The translations under genes and the position numbers were made by a program. DNA of 64,000 nt from Hyphomicrobium sp. (GTDB taxonomy: Bacteria; Pseudomonadota; Alphaproteobacteria; Rhizobiales; Hyphomicrobiaceae). The stretch's first letter is position 1. Every line of letters begins with the position of its first letter. The DNA lies in assembly GCA_030148725.1 (NCBI GenBank), contig JASBSU010000037.1, positions 1-64,000 on the forward strand, given 5' to 3'. Shown here in pieces: positions 41,762 to 49,056 of this stretch. Under the pieces are notes generated by a model, which saw only the letters and a list, made by a program, of their open reading frames with translations, made no database searches and had not been told where the DNA came from.

Positions 41762-41780
41762 CCTGCGGGTTTCCAGCGCC
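41761..41780. repeat. Dispersed repeat copy 3
   Basis: GCCTGCGGGTTTCCAGCGCC begins on the last base of the third internal virion protein stop codon and lies 50 bp before the tail spike start. The tail matches copy 1. Confidence 0.7.
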
Positions 41781-41829
41781 CTGGCGCCCTTAGCCTTGCG
41801 GGGCATTCAGCTGCCCGGAGGCTCGCGCC

Positions 41830-43962
41830 ATGGCACTCCCGTTTTCGACCCGCATTTCGCCGATCTACACGCTGACCGCCGGGCAGGTCGGGCCTTTCAC
41901 TCAGGGCTGGCCGCTTTATGCTGCCGCGGATCTGCGGGTGCTGCGGCTGCGCGCCGGCGTCAAGGCCGTGCTCGTGCTCGATGCCGATTACTCTGTGACG
42001 GGGGCCGGCAGCGCCAGCACCGGGTTCTCGCTACTGTTGCTCGCAGGGGCGCTCGAGGGCGACAAGCTCATCATGATCGGCGCGCGCAATGTGGCGCGCA
42101 TCACGACCTACACGGCCGAGAGATCGGTCACGCCGACGTTCCTCAACCTCGACCAGAACATGACGTTCGCGCAGCTGCAGGAGATACAGCGCGAGGTCGA
42201 GCGCGCGTTCAAGACGTCGCTGTTCGACCCCGACGCCTTCGACATGGAGGGGCTGCGGCTGACGAATGTCGGTGCGGCGGTCAATCCTTCCGATGCCGTC
42301 AACTTGGGACAGATCCAGACATCGCTCGATGATGCCACTGCTGCCGCTACGGCCCTCGCCGAGGCGGCGCGGGATGACGCGCAGGATGCCAAGACCGCCG
42401 CCCTCGCCGCTGAGGCAACCGCCATCGCCGCGGCCGGCGCCGCCTCCGGTGCGCAGTCCGCAGCCGATACAGCAAAGAACGACGCGGTGACAGCCAAGAA
42501 CGACGCGCAGGCGGCCGCCGCCACAGCCGTCGCCGCCTCGAGCTTCCAGCAGTCCGGCACCGGCGCGATATCGCGATCCGTCCAGAACTATCTGCGCGAG
42601 AACGCGCTGCGCATTACCGATTTCGGAGCGATCGGCGACGACAGCACCGACAACACCGCTGCAATCGCTGCGGCGGTTCTTGCCGCGGAAACGCAGGGGA
42701 AGTCCCTCTACATTCCGGAGGGCATCTTCCGTCATGCCGGCATCGTCGTCAGCAAGTGCATCCCGATATTGGGCGCCAACGACTATCAGAGCATCCTCAG
42801 GTACACGGGCAACGGGACTGCCGTTAAGATCGCGCCGCCGAGCAACGGCTTGGCGAACCGCGGCCAGCTGCTGCAGGATTTTGGCATCGACCACACAGGC
42901 TCCGGCCTGATCGGTTTGCAGGTTCAGTTGCCGGCGTCGGCAAGCGGCTTCTATACGACGTTCCGCTGGCATCGCGTCCGCGTGACGGACTTCGCGACGC
43001 GCAGCGCCTGGCTGGACAACAGCGTCAACAACACCGACGGGTTCTTCATCGGGCAGATCGAGAAATGCTTTTTCGATAATGGCTTTGCGGGGACGAACAT
43101 CGGCGACAGCATCAAGTTCGAAGACAATCGCATTGGCGGAACGGCCCCGCTTCAACTGAGCGGTGTGTCTGGTGCGCGCGCCTTCAAGGCGACCAACAAC
43201 AACATCACGACGTCGGGCGGCGTTCAGATCTCTGGCCTGCACGGGTCTCGCTGGGACATCAACCAGATCGAGATCTTCAACACCGTCAATTATTCTGGCG
43301 CCGGCCTCGGCCAGGTGACGTTCAACAATTGCTCAGAGACGACATTCGTTCGGAACACCGTATCGAAGATCGGCACCGGCACGAAGCCGACGTACGCTAT
43401 TCTGATCGACGGCAGTTTCGACAATGCGTTCATCGACGAGTGTGAGCTCGACAAGGGTTCGGTGGCGCACATCGGTTCGGGTGCTGGCACCGGCAGTTTC
43501 TTCATCGGTGCTAAGAACAGTTATGACGTGGCGGCGGTTTTCGATATCTCGGGCGCCGTCAACGCGATCGTCGAGGCGTCGTTCAACAGAAACTATCTGA
43601 CGGCGTGGACCAGCATCGCGCGCAGCAGCGCTGCCGGCACGATCGGCGCCACCTCTGGCTCCATAACATCGGCTGCGGGGACGCTGCGCTACAAGATCAT
43701 CGGCAAAACGGCATTCTTCAGCGTCGACGTCACGGTGACGACGAATGGAACAGGGGCCGGTGCCCTGACCGTCGCGCTGCCATTCACGATCGCGAGCGCC
43801 TGCGCTTTCATTGGCAAAGAGGTCGCCGTGTCAGGATTCCCGGTCTACTCAACGGCCGGGCCTAGCAGCACCAGCCTGTTTCTGTTCAAGCTTCTCGATA
43901 ATACCTACCCGGGTGCGAATGGTCGGCAGTTCTACGTGTCCGGTTCGTGCGAGATCCAATAA
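41830..43962 (+). CDS. Tail spike/fibre with beta-helix domain
   Basis: A 710-aa receptor-binding protein. Residues 1-160 resemble the T7-type tail fibre N-terminal domain that docks to the nozzle (PFSTRISPIYTLTAGQVGPF and NVGAAVNPSDAVNLGQIQT). An Ala-rich coiled stretch follows (about 170-240). ALRITDFGAIGDDSTDNTAA then opens a pectate-lyase-like right-handed beta-helix, as in depolymerase spikes. The C-terminus is a beta-rich trimer-tip-like domain. It probably binds and may cleave surface polysaccharide. The last 77 bp overlap the converging acyltransferase gene. Confidence 0.82.
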   Translation: MALPFSTRISPIYTLTAGQVGPFTQGWPLYAAADLRVLRLRAGVKAVLVLDADYSVTGAGSASTGFSLLLLAGALEGDKLIMIGARNVARITTYTAERSVTPTFLNLDQNMTFAQLQEIQREVERAFKTSLFDPDAFDMEGLRLTNVGAAVNPSDAVNLGQIQTSLDDATAAATALAEAARDDAQDAKTAALAAEATAIAAAGAASGAQSAADTAKNDAVTAKNDAQAAAATAVAASSFQQSGTGAISRSVQNYLRENALRITDFGAIGDDSTDNTAAIAAAVLAAETQGKSLYIPEGIFRHAGIVVSKCIPILGANDYQSILRYTGNGTAVKIAPPSNGLANRGQLLQDFGIDHTGSGLIGLQVQLPASASGFYTTFRWHRVRVTDFATRSAWLDNSVNNTDGFFIGQIEKCFFDNGFAGTNIGDSIKFEDNRIGGTAPLQLSGVSGARAFKATNNNITTSGGVQISGLHGSRWDINQIEIFNTVNYSGAGLGQVTFNNCSETTFVRNTVSKIGTGTKPTYAILIDGSFDNAFIDECELDKGSVAHIGSGAGTGSFFIGAKNSYDVAAVFDISGAVNAIVEASFNRNYLTAWTSIARSSAAGTIGATSGSITSAAGTLRYKIIGKTAFFSVDVTVTTNGTGAGALTVALPFTIASACAFIGKEVAVSGFPVYSTAGPSSTSLFLFKLLDNTYPGANGRQFYVSGSCEIQ

Positions 43963-45058
43963 GAACGCCGGGCATTTCAACCCAACGATACGAGATGGCC
44001 GCGAGCGGAACGAGCAGCACGACGACAAGTCCCATGGCTGCGATTTGCAGGACGGGCGAGCCTCCGACAATGCCGCTTGGGACGAGCAAATTCGCGACGG
44101 GGAAAAGCACGAGATACTGCAGCAGGTAGATGCTGAAGCTGATGCGGCCGAGCGTCTGCAAAGGCCTCCACAGCAGCGCGGCTGGTCGCACAGCAGCGAG
44201 CGCGAAAAACGTCGCCCACGCGAGCGTGAGCTTGGTCATGGTCCAATACCCTGGCAGCGCAAGCGCCAGACACGCCGCGATGACCAGGCCGAGCGCCAGC
44301 GCCCTGCGCAGCGCCGCCGACACGGGGATCAACGGAAGCAGCATTGCCGTTGCAATGCCCGGCAAAAAGAACGGCCAGATCACACTATCGGCGTTCGTGC
44401 TGAAGGCGTACGCCGCGCACGCTAGGGTGATGGCCGCCGCGATCGCAAGCGCCGGCAGGCCGAACCGCCTCTGCGCAAGTGCGAGCGGGCCGAGCGCGAT
44501 GTAGAAAGCCCACTCGTAAGCGAGGGTCCACGCAATGCCGACCAGCGCCAACATGTTGAGCGTGCGGAATTGCAGGTCCGTAGCGGGCCAAAACCCATAT
44601 AGCGCCACGGCGATCGCCTCCCGTGCTGCGTCGGCGCGCGGATAGGAGAGGCCCGACGTCCACCAAGCGGCAAAGGCCAATGCGCTTACGACGACAACTG
44701 CATACAGCGGCAGAATGCGCCGCACGCGACCGGCATAAAAGGCTGCGAGATCCAGCCGCCCCTGGAGCATGCGGCCGGCGAAAAGAAACGCCGTGAGCGC
44801 GAAGAACATCTGGACGCTGAAAATGCCGAGGTGATCGCCAAGCTGTGCCGCGCCGGCCGGAAAGCCGAGATAGTGCATGGCGTATTGGTTGACGTGACAA
44901 GCGACCACGCCGACGGCCGCGATCCCGCGGAGGCCATCCAGATGTGGCATCTCGCGCGGTGCTGGGTGCTGGCCTACCAGCCGCTCCGCCGCCGGCGTCA
45001 CTGCCACGGCCAGCAGGTAGACCGCCGCGAGGAGCACGATCTGCGTCAGAATTTCCAT
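43886..45058 (-). CDS. Acyltransferase-3 family membrane protein (lysogenic conversion candidate)
   Basis: A 390-aa integral membrane protein starting MEILTQIVLLAAVYLLA at 45058. About ten hydrophobic segments are present. The family motifs are PHLDGLRGIAAVGVVACHVN (catalytic His) and FSVQMFFALTAFLFAGRM, and YYREA lies at the very end. Such enzymes O-acetylate surface glycans. In prophages next to a tail spike they usually alter the receptor and block superinfection. The gene is oriented against the late genes and its 3' end overlaps the spike gene by 77 bp, so it is transcribed independently. Confidence 0.85.
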   Translation of the reverse strand: MEILTQIVLLAAVYLLAVAVTPAAERLVGQHPAPREMPHLDGLRGIAAVGVVACHVNQYAMHYLGFPAGAAQLGDHLGIFSVQMFFALTAFLFAGRMLQGRLDLAAFYAGRVRRILPLYAVVVVSALAFAAWWTSGLSYPRADAAREAIAVALYGFWPATDLQFRTLNMLALVGIAWTLAYEWAFYIALGPLALAQRRFGLPALAIAAAITLACAAYAFSTNADSVIWPFFLPGIATAMLLPLIPVSAALRRALALGLVIAACLALALPGYWTMTKLTLAWATFFALAAVRPAALLWRPLQTLGRISFSIYLLQYLVLFPVANLLVPSGIVGGSPVLQIAAMGLVVVLLVPLAAISYRWVEMPGVLIGSRTNRTRRTADHSHPGRYYREA

Positions 45059-45148
45059 CGGTCTAGCCCCTTCACCCGCGGCGAGGCTAGCATTTCCGTT
45101 TGGCCGCCGGGCCGGTGATCCCCGCAAATCACAGCCCGCGTGCGCTCC

Positions 45149-45170
45149 CGCCTGCGGGTTTCCACTGCTT
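45149..45170. repeat. Dispersed repeat copy 4
   Basis: CGCCTGCGGGTTTCCACTGC lies in the divergent gap 42 bp before the endolysin start. The tail matches copy 2. Confidence 0.7.
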
Positions 45171-45211
45171 TCGAGCGCCTATTCTGCGGTCCTCTGAACG
45201 GGGGGTGACCG

Positions 45212-46066
45212 ATGTCGGCAGCACCGTGGATGCCAATCGCGTGGGAGCAGGAAGGCCAGGGGATCGAGGAGATCGGCGGCAAGGCTGCGCATGCATCCAT
45301 CCTCATGTACTTCCGCGAAAATGGCCGTGCGGAGGTGACGTCCGACGAGGTGCCCTGGTGCGCCGCTGCTTATTTCTGGTGCCTGCAGAAGGCCGGCGTC
45401 GACGTCTCCTCGATCCCGCCGAAGGACCGGTTGCTCGCTTCCTCGGCGGTGAGGCTCGGGACGCGTCTTGACGGGCCGCGCGTTGGCTGCGCGCGCATCT
45501 CGAAGCGCTTCGACACGGCCGGCAAGGTGGTCGGCCATCACGTCGCGTTCGTCACCAGCTGGACCGCGACGCGCGTCAAGTTGCTGGGCGGCAACCAGTC
45601 GAACCGGTTCTGCGAGGACGAGTTCAAGCGCAACGCCTCCGACGTCTACATCTGGCCGCCGGCGCCGGCGACGGTGAAGGAAGTTGCCGCCGTCTCGCGC
45701 ATAGCGGACGCCGCCGGCGACGTGCGCAAGGACGCAACCAAGACCGGCGTTTCGCAGGGCCTCGAGACGATGCTGCCGAAACCGCCCGAGCAGCTGCCCG
45801 GTGTCGAAACGCTGGCGAACCACGCCGGCACTTTCAAGTCGACGGTGCTGCAGCTGCAGGACTTCGCGCTGTTCTCGTGGGGCAAGGTTTGGTGGATCGC
45901 TGCGGCGCTGGCGCTGTTCTGGCTGGTGCGCATGGCGTGGAACGCCGGCTGGATCAGATGGTGGCGCACCGAGGATCACAACACGGGCAAGAGCGTGATC
46001 GCCGAGGCGCCCGCGGTGATGGACGATCCAGCGCTGTGGGAGGCTGACGATGCTGAAGCTGCTTAG
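45212..46066 (+). CDS. Endolysin (TIGR02594/NlpC-like) with C-terminal membrane segment
   Basis: A 284-aa protein with GGGGGG before the ATG. EVPWCAAAYFWCLQKAGVD (catalytic Cys), GHHVAFVTSW (His) and LLGGNQSNRF match the TIGR02594-type cysteine amidase/peptidase of phages, covering about residues 1-150. A linker follows. Then residues 220-250 (KVWWIAAALALFWLVRMAWN) form a transmembrane segment with a short acidic tail. It degrades peptidoglycan at lysis. A C-terminal membrane anchor is uncommon and suggests tethered storage or a combined role. Confidence 0.8.
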   Translation: MSAAPWMPIAWEQEGQGIEEIGGKAAHASILMYFRENGRAEVTSDEVPWCAAAYFWCLQKAGVDVSSIPPKDRLLASSAVRLGTRLDGPRVGCARISKRFDTAGKVVGHHVAFVTSWTATRVKLLGGNQSNRFCEDEFKRNASDVYIWPPAPATVKEVAAVSRIADAAGDVRKDATKTGVSQGLETMLPKPPEQLPGVETLANHAGTFKSTVLQLQDFALFSWGKVWWIAAALALFWLVRMAWNAGWIRWWRTEDHNTGKSVIAEAPAVMDDPALWEADDAEAA

Positions 46067-46334
46067 CTGGGGCGCAGATTTTGCTTTCGACGGCTGGGGC
46101 AAGTGGGCGCTCGGCGCCGGCCTCTTCGCCGCAATGTTCACCTGGTGGCAAGTCGACCGCGCGTCTCAGCGGCATGTCGGGCGGCTCGAGGAGCGCCTGG
46201 AAACTCGGAGACAGGACGATGAAGGCGTCAAGAAAGCTGATGAGGTTGGCTCCGCTTCTCGCGATCCTCGCGCTCGCGGGCTGCGGGACCCTTATGCCGG
46301 GCCTGACGTCGGGCGCGTCCCAACCGGTAACTAA
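46050..46334 (+). CDS. Putative inner-membrane spanin (Rz-like)
   Basis: A 94-aa protein. One N-terminal transmembrane segment (WGKWALGAGLFAAMFTWWQV) is followed by a charged helix (HVGRLEERLETRRQDDEGVK), the layout of i-spanins. It overlaps the endolysin end by 17 bp, and its 3' third overlaps a lipoprotein gene in another frame, exactly the Rz/Rz1 arrangement. The last 30 residues lie in the overlap and are poorly structured. Confidence 0.7.
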   Translation: MLKLLSWGADFAFDGWGKWALGAGLFAAMFTWWQVDRASQRHVGRLEERLETRRQDDEGVKKADEVGSASRDPRARGLRDPYAGPDVGRVPTGN

Positions 46335-46572
46335 CGAGGGCGCAAAGCGCGCGATCGTGCCGGCGCCGCTGCGGTACAACAACTATTGCGAGGCGCAGCG
46401 CGCGATCGCCGAGACCAATTCGCGCCGCGACGGCAAGGTCTACAAGGCGCCGTGCGACATGGATGCGCCGGCACCGCCGAAGCCGGCCGACAAGCCGAAG
46501 GCTCCGCATCAGGAGCCGACGACGGCAAGCGGCTGGCGCGCCTATACCCGTGAGGAGCCTCTGGCCCTATGA
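46219..46572 (+). CDS. Putative outer-membrane spanin lipoprotein (Rz1-like)
   Basis: A 117-aa lipoprotein starting MKASRKLMRLAPLLAILALA, with the lipobox LALAGC. The mature part is Pro-rich near the end (APAPPKPADKPKAPH), usual for o-spanins. It starts within the i-spanin gene in a different frame and extends 238 bp beyond it. With the inner spanin it would fuse inner and outer membranes at lysis. Confidence 0.7.
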   Translation: MKASRKLMRLAPLLAILALAGCGTLMPGLTSGASQPVTNEGAKRAIVPAPLRYNNYCEAQRAIAETNSRRDGKVYKAPCDMDAPAPPKPADKPKAPHQEPTTASGWRAYTREEPLAL

Positions 46573-46928
46573 GCCACGATCTCCTCGAGAACCGCGTTGG
46601 CGAGGTCGAGCGCGAGCAGGCTCGTCAGGGCGCGCGCCTCGAGCGGATCGAGCTCGATATGTCGAAGGCTAATGCCGGCATCGACAAGCTGCTCGAGCGC
46701 GACCAGAAGCGGCCTCAGGCGATCACCTGGCCGGCGATCGCCGGCGTCGCGTGTGGGTTGGCGGCCGTGGCGACGGTCGGCTGGTGGCTGATCGGCTCGG
46801 CGCCGGCAGTGCAGGATCTCGATCGCAGGCTGAGCAAGCTCGACGATCCCGACATCGGCCGAGTGCGCGTGCTCGAAAAGCGCGTGGACAAGCTCGACGG
46901 ATGGCAGCCGAGCGTGGTGCGAAACTGA
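46569..46928 (+). CDS. Membrane coiled-coil phage protein
   Basis: A 119-aa protein: an N-terminal coiled coil (RVGEVEREQARQGARLERIE), a transmembrane segment (ITWPAIAGVACGLAAVATVG) and a second helix. The layout resembles XhlA-like haemolysin/holin-associated proteins found in lysis cassettes, but the motif is not decisive. It overlaps the o-spanin gene by four bases. Confidence 0.55.
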   Translation: MSHDLLENRVGEVEREQARQGARLERIELDMSKANAGIDKLLERDQKRPQAITWPAIAGVACGLAAVATVGWWLIGSAPAVQDLDRRLSKLDDPDIGRVRVLEKRVDKLDGWQPSVVRN

Positions 46929-47137
46929 TGCGATGGCTCCGGCGGATACTCGGCAAGTGGCGTCTGTGGTTGGGCTTCTGCCCCGCCTGTAATTCCGATG
47001 CACCGGCCGTCGACACCTGCCCCGTCTGCAAGGCGTGGGAGGTGAACAATTGGCGGCGAGAGTTTCCGCCGAGTGCAGAGTGGAAGGCGCTGATGTGGCG
47101 CAATTTCGAACTGGCTCTAATCCGGAGGGACCAATGA
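46928..47137 (+). CDS. Small zinc-finger-like protein in lysis region
   Basis: A 69-aa basic protein. FCPACN and TCPVCKAW give two CxxC pairs 14 residues apart, a compact zinc knuckle. It begins in a TGATG overlap. Its function in the lysis region is unknown. Confidence 0.55.
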   Translation: MRWLRRILGKWRLWLGFCPACNSDAPAVDTCPVCKAWEVNNWRREFPPSAEWKALMWRNFELALIRRDQ

Positions 47138-47163
47138 ACAGCCTAGAACTGATCCAAGAATAG
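47134..47163 (+). other. 9-codon mini-ORF
   Basis: GGAGGGACCA precedes ATG at 47134. The frame MNSLELIQE stops at 47163, immediately before a second copy of the same ribosome-site sequence (GGAGGGACCG) and the next gene. It may be a tiny leader or the remnant of a duplication. I cannot tell whether it is translated. Confidence 0.35.
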
Positions 47164-47172
47164 GAGGGACCG

Positions 47173-47346
47173 ATGAACGCATCGCAAGTCAGAGGTGTGC
47201 TGTACGACGTCGCTGCGCTCGCCGCGCTGGCGGCCGCCGGTGTTGCCGTGCTCAAGGCCTTCGGCATCGGCGTGCCGGTGCAGGGCTCGATCGAGACGTG
47301 GACCTATGTGGCCGTGGCCTGCGCCGCGGCGAAGCTGGCGCGCTAG
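47173..47346 (+). CDS. Holin candidate (57 aa, two hydrophobic segments), not in ORF track
   Basis: The ATG at 47173 follows TAGGAGGGACCG. The peptide has two hydrophobic stretches (VAALAALAAAGVAVLKAF and TWTYVAVACAAAKLA) separated by a short polar turn. This fits a very small class II-like holin and the position at the end of the lysis cassette. A one-base-scale alternative is a phage-type membrane anchor. Confidence 0.5.
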   Translation: MNASQVRGVLYDVAALAALAAAGVAVLKAFGIGVPVQGSIETWTYVAVACAAAKLAR

Positions 47347-47350
47347 TGCG

Positions 47351-47884
47351 CTATTTACCTCCCAGCAGCCGGCGTGGGGACCAAGGCAACTTCTGATCCA
47401 TCAACATGTACGGAAGCGCGAGCCTATCAAACTCCGTCCAGAACCCCGAGATCTTGGTGATGCAGTCGAAGCTCAACTTGACGTGTTTACTGTGCTCATC
47501 GCCCTCGAGCTTGTCTCCGTGGAGCATCGTCGTCGCGTAGCTCAATCGGTTCAGCGTCTGACCCGTTTGATCAAGGAAATGGACCACGTCATCGCCGAAC
47601 AAGAAGCGAGCTCCGTGCGCTGCCAGGCAATACTCAAAGTATATCTTGGTTGTGCAGCCGCCGCTCCGCAGCACTTCGCCAATTGGTCCCTGGAAGGCAG
47701 CGTGCGCTTGAACTCGCTGATCGTGAAGATCAAGCACCAGCTTCGATCGAGCAGTGGCCCACTGTGCCCAGGCTATCGTTAGGCCGAGCACCGCGATCGC
47801 CGGCGTCGACAGGGCTGCGAGCACCTTCAACCAATAGGGCAGATCCTCTTGCATCGCTCCTCCGGTCGGTTCGGACGGCATCAT
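47351..47884 (-). CDS. Single-pass membrane protein, cargo candidate
   Basis: A 177-aa protein on the strand opposite to the late genes. The N-terminal hydrophobic segment (WLKVLAALSTPAIAVLGLTI) is followed by AWAQWATARSKLVLDLHDQR and a soluble helical domain with FLFGDDVVHFLDQTGQT. The pattern QW..A..KL.LDL.D.R is one I recall from small uncharacterised membrane proteins scattered in proteobacteria and prophages. The family function is unknown. Its position and independent transcription suggest expression in the lysogen. Confidence 0.65.
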   Translation of the reverse strand: MMPSEPTGGAMQEDLPYWLKVLAALSTPAIAVLGLTIAWAQWATARSKLVLDLHDQRVQAHAAFQGPIGEVLRSGGCTTKIYFEYCLAAHGARFLFGDDVVHFLDQTGQTLNRLSYATTMLHGDKLEGDEHSKHVKLSFDCITKISGFWTEFDRLALPYMLMDQKLPWSPRRLLGGK

Positions 47885-47889
47885 AAATG

Positions 47890-47914
47890 AAAAAGGGCCG
47901 GCGATCGCCAGCCC
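47890..47914 (-). terminator. Intrinsic terminator for minus-strand cargo gene
   Basis: On the minus strand GGGCTGGC, a GATC loop and GCCGGCCC form an 8-bp stem with one G-T pair, followed by TTTTTC. It lies between the stop of the membrane/HTH gene (47939) and the start of the next minus-strand gene. Confidence 0.7.
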
Positions 47915-47938
47915 CTCTCCCCGCTTCTGATTTCCAGC

Positions 47939-48868
47939 TTACACTGCCGCTCGCTGGTAGCGCCACGCCGTCGCCCGGGGCAGGCCCGTGGCGGCCCTGA
48001 CCTCGCGCGGCTCTGGATCACGACCGTGCTCGCGGCGGTAGGCGTCGACGAAGCTCACCACCTTTTCCCGTGCCTCGCGCTGCTTGCGGTGCGCGGGGAG
48101 CTCGTCGCGATCGCCCGGCGGTGGCGGCTGCGGTGGCGCGGGTGCCTCGATATCCGCAAACGCCGGCGCCTGGACCACAGGCGGCGGGCGCCGGCGCGTC
48201 AGGCCGATGTGCCAGAGCACGATCGAGCCGAGCTCGAGGATGATCGCGACCAGGTTCGGATCGATGAGGCCGAGCGCGCGCTCGACGTCTGTCTGGCTGG
48301 CGGTGACGGACGGCACCAGCTTGATGATCGCCGCCACGTTCTCGATCTTGGCGTTGACCGGCACCGGCGCCGGCGCCGCCTGCAGCTTGGCGTCGGCAGC
48401 GTTGACGGCGGTCTGCGCGTCGTCGACGGCGAGCTTTTCCGCCTTGCAGATGCTGCACTCCTTGGCGTCGCGCTTCGTCTGCAGCCTCGCCTTGGCTACA
48501 GCGAGTTCCGCGACCGCCTTGTCATAGGCCGCCTGGGCGCGCTCACGGCCGCCGTTGTTGCTCGTGGCCGCCAGGGTGGCGGTCAGGCGCGTCTCTGCCG
48601 TCCTGCCCGCCGTGGCGGTCATGCAGTACCACGTGCCGAGGGCAGCGAGCAGCGCCAGCACGCCGGCCTCGATCAGGTGTCCCTCACGCATCGAGCGCAC
48701 GGCCATGACGGCCGAGCCGATGGTGACGACGAGCACGATGATCGACAGCGCGTGGTCGAGCGCGAAGCCGGTGTGCTGGATGTCTTTGAGAAGGATGCCA
48801 GCGGTGCCGGCGGAGCAGAGCGCACCGAGCGCAATTGCTCCATACCCCGAAGAGGTGTATGTAGTCAT
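47939..48868 (-). CDS. Multi-pass membrane protein with C-terminal HTH-like domain
   Basis: A 309-aa protein. Hydrophobic segments lie near residues 10-30, 38-57 and 66-86. A coiled-coil region follows containing CSICK (a CxxC), and another hydrophobic segment is near 204-222 (LVAIILELGSIVLWHIGL). After a Pro-rich linker, the last 50 residues (VVSFVDAYRREHGRDPEPRE, then RAATGLPRATAWRY) form an HTH-like domain. The whole layout mirrors the protein at 13575 although the sequences differ. It would expose a DNA-binding end at the membrane. Its function is unknown. Confidence 0.6.
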   Translation of the reverse strand: MTTYTSSGYGAIALGALCSAGTAGILLKDIQHTGFALDHALSIIVLVVTIGSAVMAVRSMREGHLIEAGVLALLAALGTWYCMTATAGRTAETRLTATLAATSNNGGRERAQAAYDKAVAELAVAKARLQTKRDAKECSICKAEKLAVDDAQTAVNAADAKLQAAPAPVPVNAKIENVAAIIKLVPSVTASQTDVERALGLIDPNLVAIILELGSIVLWHIGLTRRRPPPVVQAPAFADIEAPAPPQPPPPGDRDELPAHRKQREAREKVVSFVDAYRREHGRDPEPREVRAATGLPRATAWRYQRAAV

Positions 48869-49056
48869 GAAGGTCTCCGTTGGTCAGAACAATGGAAGGC
48901 TTAGGCCCGGCGCGGTGGTGCAAACACCTCGTCGGGCCGCATTGTTTTAGCGTGCTTCGGTTAAAAAAGCTAGCCGCATTGCAACTTACGGCGTCGTGCT
49001 CTGTCGCGATATCAACACGATTTGCATCGCGCCTCTGCAGTTCCTACATCGCAGAC

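Noticed and set aside
41830-43962. Diversity-generating retroelement, considered because the head module resembles Bordetella phage BPP-1
   Set aside because: No reverse transcriptase gene, no variable/template repeat pair and no C-type-lectin tip were seen. The spike is a beta-helix type.
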